Source: Streptomyces sp. 378
Lineage (GTDB): Bacteria; Actinomycetota; Actinomycetes; Streptomycetales; Streptomycetaceae
Direction of reading: 5' to 3'
Length of the DNA: 64,000 nt
NCBI RefSeq assembly: GCF_030124145.1
Contig: NZ_JASKMS010000002.1
Location: 62,001 to 126,000 of the forward strand
The position numbers were made by a program, and so were the translations under genes. A model generated the notes under the pieces. That model worked only from the letters and a program-made list of their open reading frames with translations, had not been told where the DNA came from and ran no database searches. Positions 18,223 through 26,614 of this stretch are shown here, piece by piece (position 1 is the stretch's first letter; every line of letters begins with the position of its first letter).

Positions 18223-18425
18223 GCGGCGCCCCCCTCCCCCGTCGCGGCCCGTGCCGGCAGAGCGGTGGAAGAGCGTCCGTCGAGGTAGGGCAGGAGGACC
18301 GTCTGGCCGCCCCGTTCCTCCAGCAACGCCGCCTCGGGCAGTTCCGCGCCGGTGTAGTCCCCGCCCTTGACCCACACGTCGGGGCGCAGGGCGTCGAGCA
18401 GGCGTTCGGGGGTCTCCTCGTCGAC
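18219..18425 (-). pseudogene. rfaE/hldE-type nucleotidyltransferase, C-terminal half (separated by inversion)
   Basis: The 68 codons starting [20 protein letters not shown], with GGDYTGAEL and a terminal [13 protein letters not shown], are the end of an ADP-heptose synthase cytidylyltransferase-type domain. The matching N-terminal half is found on the opposite strand at 18459-18716, so the gene cannot make an intact enzyme. The frame happens to stay open across the inverted piece and into the GT4 stub, giving a meaningless 174-codon reading frame at 18219-18743. The stop overlaps the GT9 start. Confidence 0.8.
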
Positions 18426-18458
18426 CGGGCGCCCTCCCGGCACGGCCCCCCGCACACC

Positions 18459-18716
18459 GGAGCCGACCCCTTCGACGTCGTCGCCCGGGTCCGCGCCGCC
18501 GGCGGCACCGTCGTCGCCGCGGGCGGCTGCTTCGACCTGCTGCACGCCGGGCACGTCCGGCTTCCGCAGGCGGCCCGGAAGATCGGCGACTGCCTGGTCG
18601 TCTGCGTCAACTCCGACGCCTCCGTGAGGCGCCGCAAGGGCGAGGGCCGGCCGGTGAACCCGCTGCCCGACCGGGCCCGGGTCCTGCACGCCCTCGCCTG
18701 CGTGGACGCGGTCGCG
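18459..18716 (+). pseudogene. rfaE/hldE-type nucleotidyltransferase, N-terminal half, inverted
   Basis: On the plus strand, against all its neighbours, the sequence reads [20 protein letters not shown] then [30 protein letters not shown] and [13 protein letters not shown]. This is the GCFDxxHxGH nucleotide-binding part of the RfaE C-terminal domain, ending exactly where the minus-strand half should continue (DAVA...DEETPE). The segment of roughly 290 bp (about 18426-18716) is thus inverted. The kinase (PfkB) domain usual in HldE is not seen. Confidence 0.8.
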
Positions 18717-18743
18717 ATGCTCGGACATCATGGCGATCCTCAT
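18717..18743 (-). pseudogene. Nine-codon start of a deleted GT4 glycosyltransferase
   Basis: The first codons read MRIAMMSEH, the usual beginning of actinobacterial GT4 enzymes (MRIAMVSEHASPLA). They overlap the stop of the upstream glycosyltransferase by ATGA. The frame runs straight into the inverted rfaE segment, so the rest of the gene is gone. It marks the right breakpoint of the rearrangement. Confidence 0.55.
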
Positions 18744-19702
18744 CGGGTCACCTCCTTCAGCAGCCGCTCCCAGTCGTCCAGGAAGCGGGACAGTCCGTAG
18801 CGGGCGAGCGCTGCCGTGCGCGCCCGCTCGCCGGTCGTGCGCGCGTACAGCGGGTCGGCGATGAAGTCCCGTACGGCATCGGTCAGGACGTCGATCCGGG
18901 TGGACACCACTCCGGCGCCCTCCGGTACGGCCTCGGTGGCCTCGGTGGTGGCCAGGGCGACCACGGGCATCCCGAGGTGCATGGCCTCCAGCAGGGACAG
19001 GCCCAGGGAGGTCCAGCGGACCGGGTGGACGTAGACGCGGCGCTGGGCCATCGCCGTGTGCAGGTCCCGTTGTGCCAGTTCGTGGGAGCGGCAGCGGCCG
19101 GGCGGCAGTCCGAGGTGTCCGGCCAGGCCCTCGGTGCCCATGCCGAAGACGTCGAGCGGGGCGGCGTCGGCGAACTGCGGCAGCAGGTCCGTGCCTGTGG
19201 TGCGGCCACGCCGCACCGGTTCGTTGACGACCACGGCGGCGTGCGGGAGTTCCCCGGTGAACCGCGATCCGGGGTCGACGATGCCGTGCTCGATCACGGT
19301 GGCCGGGAGGTCGCCGTTGTCCCACATCAGGCGGTTGAAGTGGGTGACGTGGCACAGGGTGACGCCCGACAGTCCGATGGCCGGGTGGCGGGTGTCGGGA
19401 ACCTGTCCGTGCGGGGCGTTGTGCTCCAGGTAGACGGCGGGGACGTCCCGTCCGGGCCTGCGTCCGAGCCACTGCTCGGCCAGGTCCGCCTCGTGCGGGC
19501 GCTGCAGGATCACGACGTCGACGTCGGTCTCGCGCAACTGCTCGGGCGGGACTTCGATCACGCTGTCGGGCCAGTCGAAGGTGCGGGCGCGACCGAGGCC
19601 GTCGGGCCCGCGGCCGGGCGTGACCGGAACGACGTAGGTGTGCGGGCCCTGCACGAACGCGGTCGTCCAGGAGCCGTGTACATGCCACAGCAGGATCCTC
19701 AC
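18740..19702 (-). CDS. GT4-like glycosyltransferase
   Basis: This 320-residue protein starts [18 protein letters not shown] and has a GT-B type C-terminal domain with [13 protein letters not shown] and [20 protein letters not shown] then [16 protein letters not shown], the donor-binding region of GT4 enzymes. The GTG overlaps the stop of the preceding GT9 gene (GTGA), so the two are translationally coupled. It acts within the ADP-heptose-type cluster, presumably adding a sugar to a carrier or cell-surface glycan. Donor and acceptor are unknown. Confidence 0.8.
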   Translation of the reverse strand: MRILLWHVHGSWTTAFVQGPHTYVVPVTPGRGPDGLGRARTFDWPDSVIEVPPEQLRETDVDVVILQRPHEADLAEQWLGRRPGRDVPAVYLEHNAPHGQVPDTRHPAIGLSGVTLCHVTHFNRLMWDNGDLPATVIEHGIVDPGSRFTGELPHAAVVVNEPVRRGRTTGTDLLPQFADAAPLDVFGMGTEGLAGHLGLPPGRCRSHELAQRDLHTAMAQRRVYVHPVRWTSLGLSLLEAMHLGMPVVALATTEATEAVPEGAGVVSTRIDVLTDAVRDFIADPLYARTTGERARTAALARYGLSRFLDDWERLLKEVTR

Positions 19703-20703
19703 GGCTGCCTTCCCTTCTTCTCCCCCGCGACCTTCTCCACCGCGGCGACCACGTCGTGCGCGGTCACGCTCTGCAGGCACGGGTGGCCCGGCACGGGGCA
19801 CTCCCGGGCCCTGCTGTCCGCGCAGGGGGCGTTCTGATCTCCCAGGAGTACGTAGGGCACGCCGTAGGGCCGCCACCGCTCGGCGGGGACGACCGGGGCG
19901 AACAGGCAGACCACGGGGGTACCGACCGCGGCGGCCAGGTGGCTGGGGCCCGTGTTGCCGGTGACCACCGCCCGGGCGCCCTCCAGGACGCCGGCCAGTT
20001 CCGGGGCGCCGGTGCGACCGCCGAGGTCGATGGCGTCCTCGCCTGCGACGTAGGCGGTCAGGTCGCGCTCGCCGGGCCCGCCGGTCACCACGACCCGGTG
20101 GCCGGCCGCGGTCAGTTCGCGTACGGCCTGCCCACAGCGTTCCGGGCTCCAGGCCCGGGCCGGGACACTGGCTCCGGGGTGCAGTACGACGTACTCGCCC
20201 GGGCCGGTCAGCCCGGTGGCGGCGGGGGGCGGCAGCACGCGCAGCCGCCCGTCGTCGACCCGGGGGAAACCGGCGGCCTCGGCGAGGTCGAGCATCGCCT
20301 CTGCCTCGTGGGCGTGCGGTGCGCGGTGGTGGCGCACGTCGAGGAGCGAGCCGGGGTAGTCCTCGCTGTCCGCGGCGATGTGCGCCACCCCCGCCAGGCG
20401 CAGCAGCAGGGCGGTCGGCAGCGGCGACTGGTGGAAGGAGGTGAGGATCAGCGCCGCGTCCGCGTCGAGGGAGTCGATCAGCAGCTCGACCTCACCGCGC
20501 CCGACGGGCGGGGGCGTCAGGCCCACCCAGGGGGCGTCCCAGACGAGAATGTCGTCGACGCCCGGCAGCAGCCGGGCGGCGGGTGCGCCGCGTGGCCCGC
20601 ACAGCAGGGTGACCGAGTCGGCGCGGGCGGCCACGGCGCGGATCGCCGGGCCGGCGAGCAGGACGTCGCCGAAGCTGTCCAGACGGGTGACGAGAGCCTT
20701 CAC
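19699..20703 (-). CDS. GT9 family glycosyltransferase (second heptosyltransferase-like)
   Basis: This 334-residue protein starts VKALVTRLDSFGDVLLAGPA and continues with the GT9 blocks [32 protein letters not shown] and VVTGNTGPSHLAAAVGTPVV. A CADSRARECPVPGHPCLQ segment near the end is typical of actinobacterial GT9 proteins. The start has GGAGG upstream and overlaps the GmhB-like stop (GTGA). It is about a quarter identical to the GT9 at 17.2-18.2 kb by eye, so the cluster had two distinct heptosyltransferase-like steps. Confidence 0.88.
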   Translation of the reverse strand: MKALVTRLDSFGDVLLAGPAIRAVAARADSVTLLCGPRGAPAARLLPGVDDILVWDAPWVGLTPPPVGRGEVELLIDSLDADAALILTSFHQSPLPTALLLRLAGVAHIAADSEDYPGSLLDVRHHRAPHAHEAEAMLDLAEAAGFPRVDDGRLRVLPPPAATGLTGPGEYVVLHPGASVPARAWSPERCGQAVRELTAAGHRVVVTGGPGERDLTAYVAGEDAIDLGGRTGAPELAGVLEGARAVVTGNTGPSHLAAAVGTPVVCLFAPVVPAERWRPYGVPYVLLGDQNAPCADSRARECPVPGHPCLQSVTAHDVVAAVEKVAGEKKGRQP

Positions 20704-21470
20704 CGCGGCCTCCGCGGGCTGCTGGGGGCGGCTTCGGCGGACTGCCGCGCGTGACGGTGGCCGGCGTGCGTCCCCGCGGTGGACGCGACCGGCCGCTCCG
20801 GGGTGGCGAGTGGCCGCCCCGGGGCGGACGGCTGTTCGTGTGCGGTGCCCTGTCGTGCGGCACGACCGCACCCCGTGTCGGCGGGTTCGTGCTCCGGCCG
20901 TCCCGCCACGACGGCGCGCACCGCGCCGAGCAGGTCCGGGGCGACGTGCGGAGCGGCGGCCACTTCCTCGGGACGGGTGGTGGCGTTCGGCACCAGGATG
21001 CCGTGCGCGCCGGCGCGGCGGGCGGCCTCGACGTCGGCGCCGATGTCACCGATGACGACGACGTCGGCCGGGTTCACGCACAGCCGTCCGGCCGCCCACA
21101 GGATCAGACCGGGGGCGGGTTTGCGGCAGGGGCAGCCGTCGTCCGGACCGTGCGGACAGACGGCCCACACGTCCAGGGGGCCGAGGAGTTCGTCGACGCG
21201 GTGGTTGACGCGGCGTACGTCCTGCGCGGTGATCAGGCCGCGGGCCACCCCGGACTGGTTGCTGACGACGCCGGTCCGGATGCCGCGGGCGCGCAGCAGG
21301 TCGAGTGCCTCCCGCGCCCCTTCGACGGGGCGGACCTGTGCGGGGTCACCGTTGTAGGGGACGTCGTGGACGAGGGTGCCGTCACGGTCGAACAGCACGG
21401 CCCCGACCCGGCCCACGGACGGGACCGGGTCCGTGGCCGGGGCCTCGAGCGTCGTGTCGTGGCGGTTCAT
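20700..21470 (-). CDS. GmhB-like D-glycero-manno-heptose bisphosphate phosphatase (HAD)
   Basis: This is a 256-residue HAD-IIIA phosphatase. Motif I DRDGTLV has nucleophile Asp28 and Asp30; motif II is SNQSG; the zinc-binding cysteine/histidine cluster spans C105-x-H107 and C113-x-C115 before RKP; motif IV is VIGDIGADVEAARRAGA. This architecture is that of GmhB, which removes the C-7 phosphate of heptose-1,7-bisphosphate. The last ~65 residues are a low-complexity tail not found in GmhB. The start overlaps the upstream stop (ATGA). Confidence 0.85.
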   Translation of the reverse strand: MNRHDTTLEAPATDPVPSVGRVGAVLFDRDGTLVHDVPYNGDPAQVRPVEGAREALDLLRARGIRTGVVSNQSGVARGLITAQDVRRVNHRVDELLGPLDVWAVCPHGPDDGCPCRKPAPGLILWAAGRLCVNPADVVVIGDIGADVEAARRAGAHGILVPNATTRPEEVAAAPHVAPDLLGAVRAVVAGRPEHEPADTGCGRAARQGTAHEQPSAPGRPLATPERPVASTAGTHAGHRHARQSAEAAPSSPRRPR

Positions 21471-22780
21471 GGCGCCACCTCCGGCCAGGGCCGGGCGGCC
21501 CGGTGCCGCCGCTGTCCCCTCAGCCGCTGCCAGGTCGCGGCCGGCGGGATGAGGACGCTGGTGGCGCTCATGGTGATCACCTCGTCGCGGGTGCGGGGCC
21601 CCGGCCCGACACGGGCCCAGGTGAACTCGCCGGTCCCCGCGAGCCAGCCGAGCGCCGCGACCGCGGAGGCCCGCCGGTGCCCGGACGCGGCGAGGGCGCA
21701 GGCCGCCGTGCCGACGGCCGTCAGGGCGAGGTGGGCGCGGATGCGGCCGCGCGGCGCGGCGGCCCTGTCCCACCAGTCGGACCCGTGCAGCCGCCGCATC
21801 AGGGCATCGTCGGCGTTGCCCCGCTGGGCCCGCAGGGACACCCAGCGGTCGGCGGGCCGCACGGGGTGCCGGGTGGTGCGCCGTCCCTGCCGCACGCGCC
21901 GGCCGGCGTCCAGCAGGCGCAGGGCGATGTCGGCGTCCTCGCGGAAGGTGCGGCGGAAACGTTCGTCGAAGCCGCCGACCTGCTTCAGGGCATCGGTGCG
22001 GTAGGCCATGTCGGCGGTGATCCACCGGGACCGGGCCAGACCGGCGGTGCCGCGCTCCCAGTCCGTGGGAGGCCGCTCGTCGGGCAGCGGCACGGTGATC
22101 ACGCCCTGGACCCCGGCGGTGTCGGGGGTGGTGCCCGAGAGGTCCTCGGCGAGTGTGCCGTAGGAGGCGAGGGCCATGACCTTGTACTCGTCGCTGCTGC
22201 GCAGGAAGCCGAGGTGCTCGGTGAGCTCCTCGTAGACCAGGCCGAGGGAGTCGGGCAGCGCCAGGGTGCCGAGCCGTCCGCCGTCCAAGCGGCCGGCCAG
22301 GTGCGAGGCGGCCTCTCCACGGCCGTCGAGGACGAGCACGGCGCTGTCGGGGTGCGGGGAGGCGGGGCCTGCGGAGGAGGCGTGGGCGACGTGGTGGGGG
22401 ACGAAGACGACCTTCGCCGGATCGAGCCCGGGAAGGGCCTCGGCCAGGAATTCGGGGGCGCGGCGGGCGTACTCCAGGCGCAGCGGGTCCCAGGGGTCGG
22501 AGAGCCCCATCTGCGCGGCGGGCCGGGCGAGGGCCGGGTCGAAGGAGTAGCTGACGGCGTCGAGCTCCTCCGGGCGCAGCCCCGCGTGCTCAAGGCACCG
22601 GCGTGCCGAGAGTTCGGGCAGTTCCCACGCGGAGAACGGAAGGGGCCGTTTGCCGTGCTTGCGGCGGCTGAAACGCTCCTCCTCCGCGGCCGCGACGATC
22701 CGGCCGTCGCCGATCCGGCCGTCGACGACGAGCGCGGCTGCGGGATCATGGAAGAGGGCGTTGATTCCGAGGATGCGCAT
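21467..22780 (-). CDS. Chimeric open frame: carbamoyltransferase N-terminus joined to GT2 C-terminus
   Basis: Residues 1 to about 208 start MRILGINALFHDPAAALVVD and include EEERFSRRKH, VPHHVAHA and SSDEYKVMALASYG, the first part of the NodU/CmcH carbamoyltransferase (Kae1-like) domain. From about residue 225 the chain is RSRWITADMAYRTDALKQVG then GFDERFRRTFREDADIALRL, the C-terminal catalytic part of a GT2 glycosyltransferase. Both partners are incomplete: a carbamoyltransferase is normally ~570 residues, and the GT2 part lacks its nucleotide-binding half. An in-frame deletion that fused two neighbouring genes is the simplest reading. Neither activity is expected. Confidence 0.8.
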   Translation of the reverse strand: MRILGINALFHDPAAALVVDGRIGDGRIVAAAEEERFSRRKHGKRPLPFSAWELPELSARRCLEHAGLRPEELDAVSYSFDPALARPAAQMGLSDPWDPLRLEYARRAPEFLAEALPGLDPAKVVFVPHHVAHASSAGPASPHPDSAVLVLDGRGEAASHLAGRLDGGRLGTLALPDSLGLVYEELTEHLGFLRSSDEYKVMALASYGTLAEDLSGTTPDTAGVQGVITVPLPDERPPTDWERGTAGLARSRWITADMAYRTDALKQVGGFDERFRRTFREDADIALRLLDAGRRVRQGRRTTRHPVRPADRWVSLRAQRGNADDALMRRLHGSDWWDRAAAPRGRIRAHLALTAVGTAACALAASGHRRASAVAALGWLAGTGEFTWARVGPGPRTRDEVITMSATSVLIPPAATWQRLRGQRRHRAARPWPEVAP

Positions 22781-22875
22781 CTGGGCCGCTCCCTGCTGTT
22801 CGGCACGTGGATCTGCGTGCGTGTAAGTGGCCGGGATGAAGCTGACTCAAACACCTGAAATCAACTTAGATGGTC

Positions 22876-23442
22876 TTATAGGCCGATATCTAGCGTGATG
22901 AAGGTGGGCACGGCACGGCCGTCACCGGTTCGCATGCGCGGACCGTAGGTGTTGAAGATGTGGACGATGGCCGTGCCGGTGCCGTGCATCGCACGATGAG
23001 CGGTGGTCAGCACCTCCGCGAACCGCTTGGAATCGTCATAGACGCTGCGCGGCCCGATCGGGTTCACGTTGCCCCAGTAGTCCTCGTGCTGAGGGTGCTC
23101 CAACGGGTCGCCGTACACCTCGGACGTGGAGGCGAGGACGAAGCGCGCGCCGTCCGCGCGGGCCCGTTGCAGGCGTTGCGGGTCCCGGTGCTGCCCACGT
23201 CGAGGGTCTCCAGCGGAAACCGCAGATAGTCGGCCGGGGAGGCCGGCACGCGAAGTGCAGGACCAGGTCGAATCGACCGGGCAGGCGGCCGCTCGCACAA
23301 GTGGGACCCGAGGAGCCCGGCCCCACCCGGGAGACCTCCCTGTTCTCGCCTGCCACTCGGAAGCCGGCGGTGAGTAACCCCGCGAGCGCCGGCGCACCCT
23401 CGGAGAAGTCAGGTGGAGCCGTCGGTGAACAGGCCGGCGCAC
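22876..23442 (-). pseudogene. Frameshifted NAD-dependent sugar epimerase/decarboxylase
   Basis: Three minus-strand frames give consecutive parts of one SDR-type nucleotide-sugar enzyme: [13 protein letters not shown], then [20 protein letters not shown], then [26 protein letters not shown] and [10 protein letters not shown]. The YxxxK catalytic pair is present in the third piece. At least two frameshifts, a missing N-terminal Rossmann motif and a truncated C-terminus make it non-functional. It resembles UDP-glucuronate decarboxylases and once was probably the first gene of the sugar cluster. Confidence 0.8.
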
Positions 23443-24875
23443 TGTTCGTCGTCGTCACCGGTCAGCAGCAGCACCTCGTCGCCCACCCGGAGCTGCGTGG
23501 ATCCGCTCACCGGGACCAGGCGGCCCTCCCGAACGACCACGCTGATCCACGTGTCCTCGCCGATGTCGAGCTCGTCCACCCTGCTTCCCTCGGCCGTGGA
23601 GTGCCGCTGGACCACATGGCGGGAGACACCCTCCGGCTTGTCCCGCAGCCGGACGCCGAGTGCCCACGGTTCCAGTTCCACGGACCGCATCGGCACCCGG
23701 CACCGCCGGGCCACCGTGGGCACCAGTGAGCCCTGGACGAGGACGGAGAAGACGACGACCACGAAGATGACGTCGTAGAGGCGGTCGGCGTCCGGGGCGC
23801 CGGAGCTGACGATGTAGCTGCCGAGCAGGACCGGCACGGCCCCCTTGAGTCCGGCGAAGGCCAGGAACGCCCGTTCCCCCACGGTCAGGGTCATCGGCCA
23901 CAGCAACACGGCCATGATCACCGGGCGGACCAGGAAGGCGAGCACCACGGCCAGCACCAGTCCGTCCAGCCACGCCCCTTCCCTGGCGAAGGTCCACAAC
24001 GGCACGGTCAGACCGAGCATCGTGAACGCGACGATCTCGCCGAGACTGCCCAGAGCGGTGTGGAAGCGTTCGATCTCCCTCTTGTACGGGGCGCGGACAT
24101 CCCCCAGCAGCACACCGGCGAGGAAGACAGCCAGGAAGCCCGAGCCGTGCGCGACCACGGTCACCCCGTACACGGCGAACGCGCCTGCGAGCGTGCGCAG
24201 CGGGTACAGCCCCTCGGCGGGCAGCGGCACCTTCTGGATGAACCACTTCAGCGCCCAGCCGCCGGCGAAGCCCATGACCCCGCCGATGGCCATCTCCTGC
24301 GCGAAGAGCACGGCGGTGTGACCGGCGGTGGTGAAAGCCGATCCGGACGAGGTGCCCAGCAGCCCGGCCATCAGGGCGATGCCGACGGGATCGTTGAGGC
24401 CCGACTCGCCGGGCATCAGCGTCCCTGTCCGGCCGGTGATCTTCCGGCGGCCGAGCACGGAGAAGACGACGGCGGGATCGGTCGGTGCCAGCGCCGTGCC
24501 CAGCAGCAGGGCCGGCCGCCAGTCGAGACCCAGCAGGTAGTGCGCGGCGGCGGCGAGCAGCCCGGCGGTGGCGAACGTGCCGAGCACGCCGATCGAGAGG
24601 GCGGCCCGCGCCTCCGGCTTGAAGCGCCGCCATCCGATCTCCATACCACCCTGGAACAGCAGCACCACCAGGGCGACGGTCACCACGTCCTGCACGGTTC
24701 CCATGGAGAGTCGCCGCAGGGACGGGAAGACGTCGACCGCGACGGCCGCGACCACCAGGAAGAACACCGGGGCCGGGACGCGCGTGCGTTCACTCAGCCG
24801 GTTGGAGAGCACGGCCGCAAGGCCGGCCACCGCGACGACCAGGATGGCCAGCCCGAACGACCACGTGCCCTCCAC
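23409..24875 (-). CDS. CPA1/NhaP2-type K+(Na+)/H+ antiporter with C-terminal TrkA_C domain
   Basis: This 488-residue protein has about 12 membrane helices followed by a cytosolic regulatory domain (residues ~405-485, [32 protein letters not shown]). Transport motifs are [14 protein letters not shown] and the ND pair in [10 protein letters not shown]. The layout matches NhaP2/CvrA antiporters that expel K+ or Na+ in exchange for H+. The GTG start has AGGAAGGAA about 10 bases upstream. It overlaps the 5' remains of the epimerase by ~30 bp, consistent with the latter being dead. Confidence 0.88.
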   Translation of the reverse strand: MEGTWSFGLAILVVAVAGLAAVLSNRLSERTRVPAPVFFLVVAAVAVDVFPSLRRLSMGTVQDVVTVALVVLLFQGGMEIGWRRFKPEARAALSIGVLGTFATAGLLAAAAHYLLGLDWRPALLLGTALAPTDPAVVFSVLGRRKITGRTGTLMPGESGLNDPVGIALMAGLLGTSSGSAFTTAGHTAVLFAQEMAIGGVMGFAGGWALKWFIQKVPLPAEGLYPLRTLAGAFAVYGVTVVAHGSGFLAVFLAGVLLGDVRAPYKREIERFHTALGSLGEIVAFTMLGLTVPLWTFAREGAWLDGLVLAVVLAFLVRPVIMAVLLWPMTLTVGERAFLAFAGLKGAVPVLLGSYIVSSGAPDADRLYDVIFVVVVFSVLVQGSLVPTVARRCRVPMRSVELEPWALGVRLRDKPEGVSRHVVQRHSTAEGSRVDELDIGEDTWISVVVREGRLVPVSGSTQLRVGDEVLLLTGDDDEQCAGLFTDGST

Positions 24876-25212
24876 CTGCTGAGTTCCTTCCTGTCCTGGT
24901 CCTCATCCACGGGGCTCGGGGCCGCGTCATGGGCTGCCGTCATGGGGTCCCGGGTGTCGACAGGCGGCGGAGAGTGCTTCAGCGCACCGGCGGCGCTCGC
25001 CCGTCGGCCGCCGGTGACGTGTCCGTAGAACGAGACCGGTGGCCGCCGCACCGACGGCACCGAGCGGGAGCAGTGCGCGGCGGTCCGGGCGGCGCGGAGC
25101 GCTCAAGAGCAACCTTCCACCCGGGCCGTCGAGACGCGCGGGCAGCCGCGTCTCCGCCGCAGCCAGGGGGTTGTCTCTGGCCGGGCGGGGTCAGACGGGC
25201 GCGACGGGCGGG
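24876..25212. other. 337-bp gap without a supported gene
   Basis: A short minus-strand frame (24927-25112) with a weak hydrophobic stretch is present, but it has no recognisable family or good ribosome site. I annotate nothing here. Confidence 0.3.
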
Positions 25213-25672
25213 TCAGGACCCCTTTCCGCGGCCGGTCAGGGCGTCCCTGACTCGATCGACCATGCCCGCCCCGGGGGCCAGCAGCTTGTTGGCGGGCGGG
25301 GTGTCCGGAGCGGAGGGGTGCGGCCTCCTTGGCGTGGCGCACCTTGTCCCCCAGCTTCATCAGCTCCTCCTCGGACGTCGCCTCCCGCAGCCGGGGGAAG
25401 AGATTGTCCTCCTCGTCGCGGACGTGGGAGCGGATCTCGGTCATCAGTTCGCCGATGAGCCGGTCGAACTCCGGGTTGTCGGCGTCGACGCCTTCGAGTT
25501 CCTTCATGGTCCGTTCGGCGGCGGCATGGTCCTCGATCTCCTTGTCGCGCCACCTGGCGCTGTGGCCCGGGGGGCAGAGCGGCGACGCCGCACACCAGTT
25601 CATCGATGCGCTCGGCGGAGGAGAGCATGTCGCTCTGCTCGATGGGTTCAGCGAGGATGCTGTCGGGCTTCA
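25213..25672 (-). pseudogene. Hemerythrin-like protein, broken into three frames
   Basis: The middle frame reads DKEIEDHAAAERTMKELEGV, then EIRSHVRDEEDNLFPRLRE, with the second half of the HxxxE..HxxxD di-iron site of hemerythrin. A third frame supplies the usual C-terminus PPANKLLAPGAGMVDRVRDA followed by LTGRGKGS. The first frame (MKPDSILAEPIEQSDMLSSA) does not give the expected N-terminal hemerythrin helices. Two frameshifts plus loss of the N-terminal iron ligands make it a pseudogene. A dyad operator lies 57 bp upstream of the first ATG. Confidence 0.8.
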
Positions 25673-26011
25673 TGCTGATCCCTCTGAACTGTTGAGGAGT
25701 GGTCGAGCTCACGAGTCCCCCCACTTCTTTAGCCTATGCAAAGGTCATCTTGTGCGCTCGCCGCGCGACCCGCAGTCGAACAGCCGCCGGATGGGTGCCG
25801 CACACCGCGTGGCGACCCCGTCCGAGGGGGGCGCGTCAGGATCCGCCCGGCGCGAAGCGGGCCGGCGGTCGGGATGTGCGTGTATCGAGCCGGCCCACGC
25901 GGGCTACCCGTTTCGTGGCCCGGCCCTGGTGAAACCCGGCCCTTAGTACGGCCGCCCGCTCATCGGCAAAGCGGCACCAACGGCACACGACCTACTGTGA
26001 GGCGATGGAGC
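25673..26011. other. 339-bp divergent gap with a dyad operator
   Basis: It separates the hemerythrin remnant (minus) from the copper-protein gene (plus). Apart from the dyad at 25729-25741 I see no gene or clear promoter. Confidence 0.4.
25729..25741. promoter_or_regulatory. Dyad operator copy 2 (TTAGCCTATGCAA)
   Basis: In minus orientation it reads TTGCATAGGCTAA, identical over 12 bases to the copy at 40650. It is 57 bp upstream of the hemerythrin remnant ATG. Confidence 0.6.
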
Positions 26012-26422
26012 ATGACCACCTCTGTGAAGGAAATGCTGGACACCTACCCCGCCGACCTGGGCGGTGTGGACCGCGAGGCAATGGCGCAGTGCATCCAGGA
26101 GTGCATCGCCTGCGCGCAGGCATGTACCGCATGTGCGGACGCCTGTCTGTCGGAGCGCATGGTCGAGGAGCTGACCAAGTGCATCCGTACGAACATGGAC
26201 TGCGCGGACATCTGCAACACCACGGCATCGGTGCTCTCCCGTCACACCGGCTACGACGCGAACATCAGCCGAGCCGTGCTCCAGGCATGCGCCACCGCCT
26301 GCAAGGCTTGCGCGGAGGAGTGCGGCAGCCACGCGGACATGCACGATCACTGCCGCGTCTGCGCCGAGGCCTGCCGCAGCTGCGAACAGGCATGCAACGC
26401 ACTGCTCGCCGAACTCGGCTGA
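26012..26422 (+). CDS. Cys-rich four-helix copper-binding protein (DUF326/Csp-like)
   Basis: This 136-residue cytosolic protein has more than 15 cysteines spaced as CxxxC pairs along helices: CIQECIACAQACTACADAC, CIRTNMDCADIC, CATACKACAEEC and CRVCAEACRSCEQAC. It matches the DUF326 family, which includes copper storage proteins Csp1/Csp3 that bind many Cu(I) ions inside a four-helix bundle. The lack of a signal peptide suggests a Csp3-like cytosolic copper store or detoxifier. The ATG has GAGG 9 bases upstream. A strong hairpin follows. Confidence 0.88.
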   Translation: MTTSVKEMLDTYPADLGGVDREAMAQCIQECIACAQACTACADACLSERMVEELTKCIRTNMDCADICNTTASVLSRHTGYDANISRAVLQACATACKACAEECGSHADMHDHCRVCAEACRSCEQACNALLAELG

Positions 26423-26492
26423 GGTCCCACGTCACTCGCTGCCACGGGACAGGCCGCGGATGCGTCGCTCCTTCTCGGCGGCCGTCCGTCGC

Positions 26493-26537
26493 GCACCTGC
26501 CCGCGCTGTGTCGATCCTTCACAGCGCGGGCAGGTGC
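26493..26537. terminator. 18-bp perfect hairpin between convergent genes
   Basis: Arms 26493-26510 and 26520-26537 are perfect inverted copies with a 9-base loop (TCGATCCTT). Lying between the copper-protein gene and the convergent PP2C gene, it is probably a bidirectional terminator. Confidence 0.75.
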
Positions 26538-26614
26538 CGCTCCCGCAACGGACGCCGAACATGTGGGCCGACTGCCGGCGAGCTGCGGCGATGCGCCTGT
26601 TCCGCGCAGGGCCA

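Noticed and set aside
18219..18743. A continuous 174-codon minus-strand gene
   Set aside because: Its middle part is the antisense of an rfaE N-terminal half, and its ends belong to two different families. The open frame is accidental.
22876..23442. Intact nucleotide-sugar epimerase
   Set aside because: The recognisable motifs are spread over three frames and both termini are missing.
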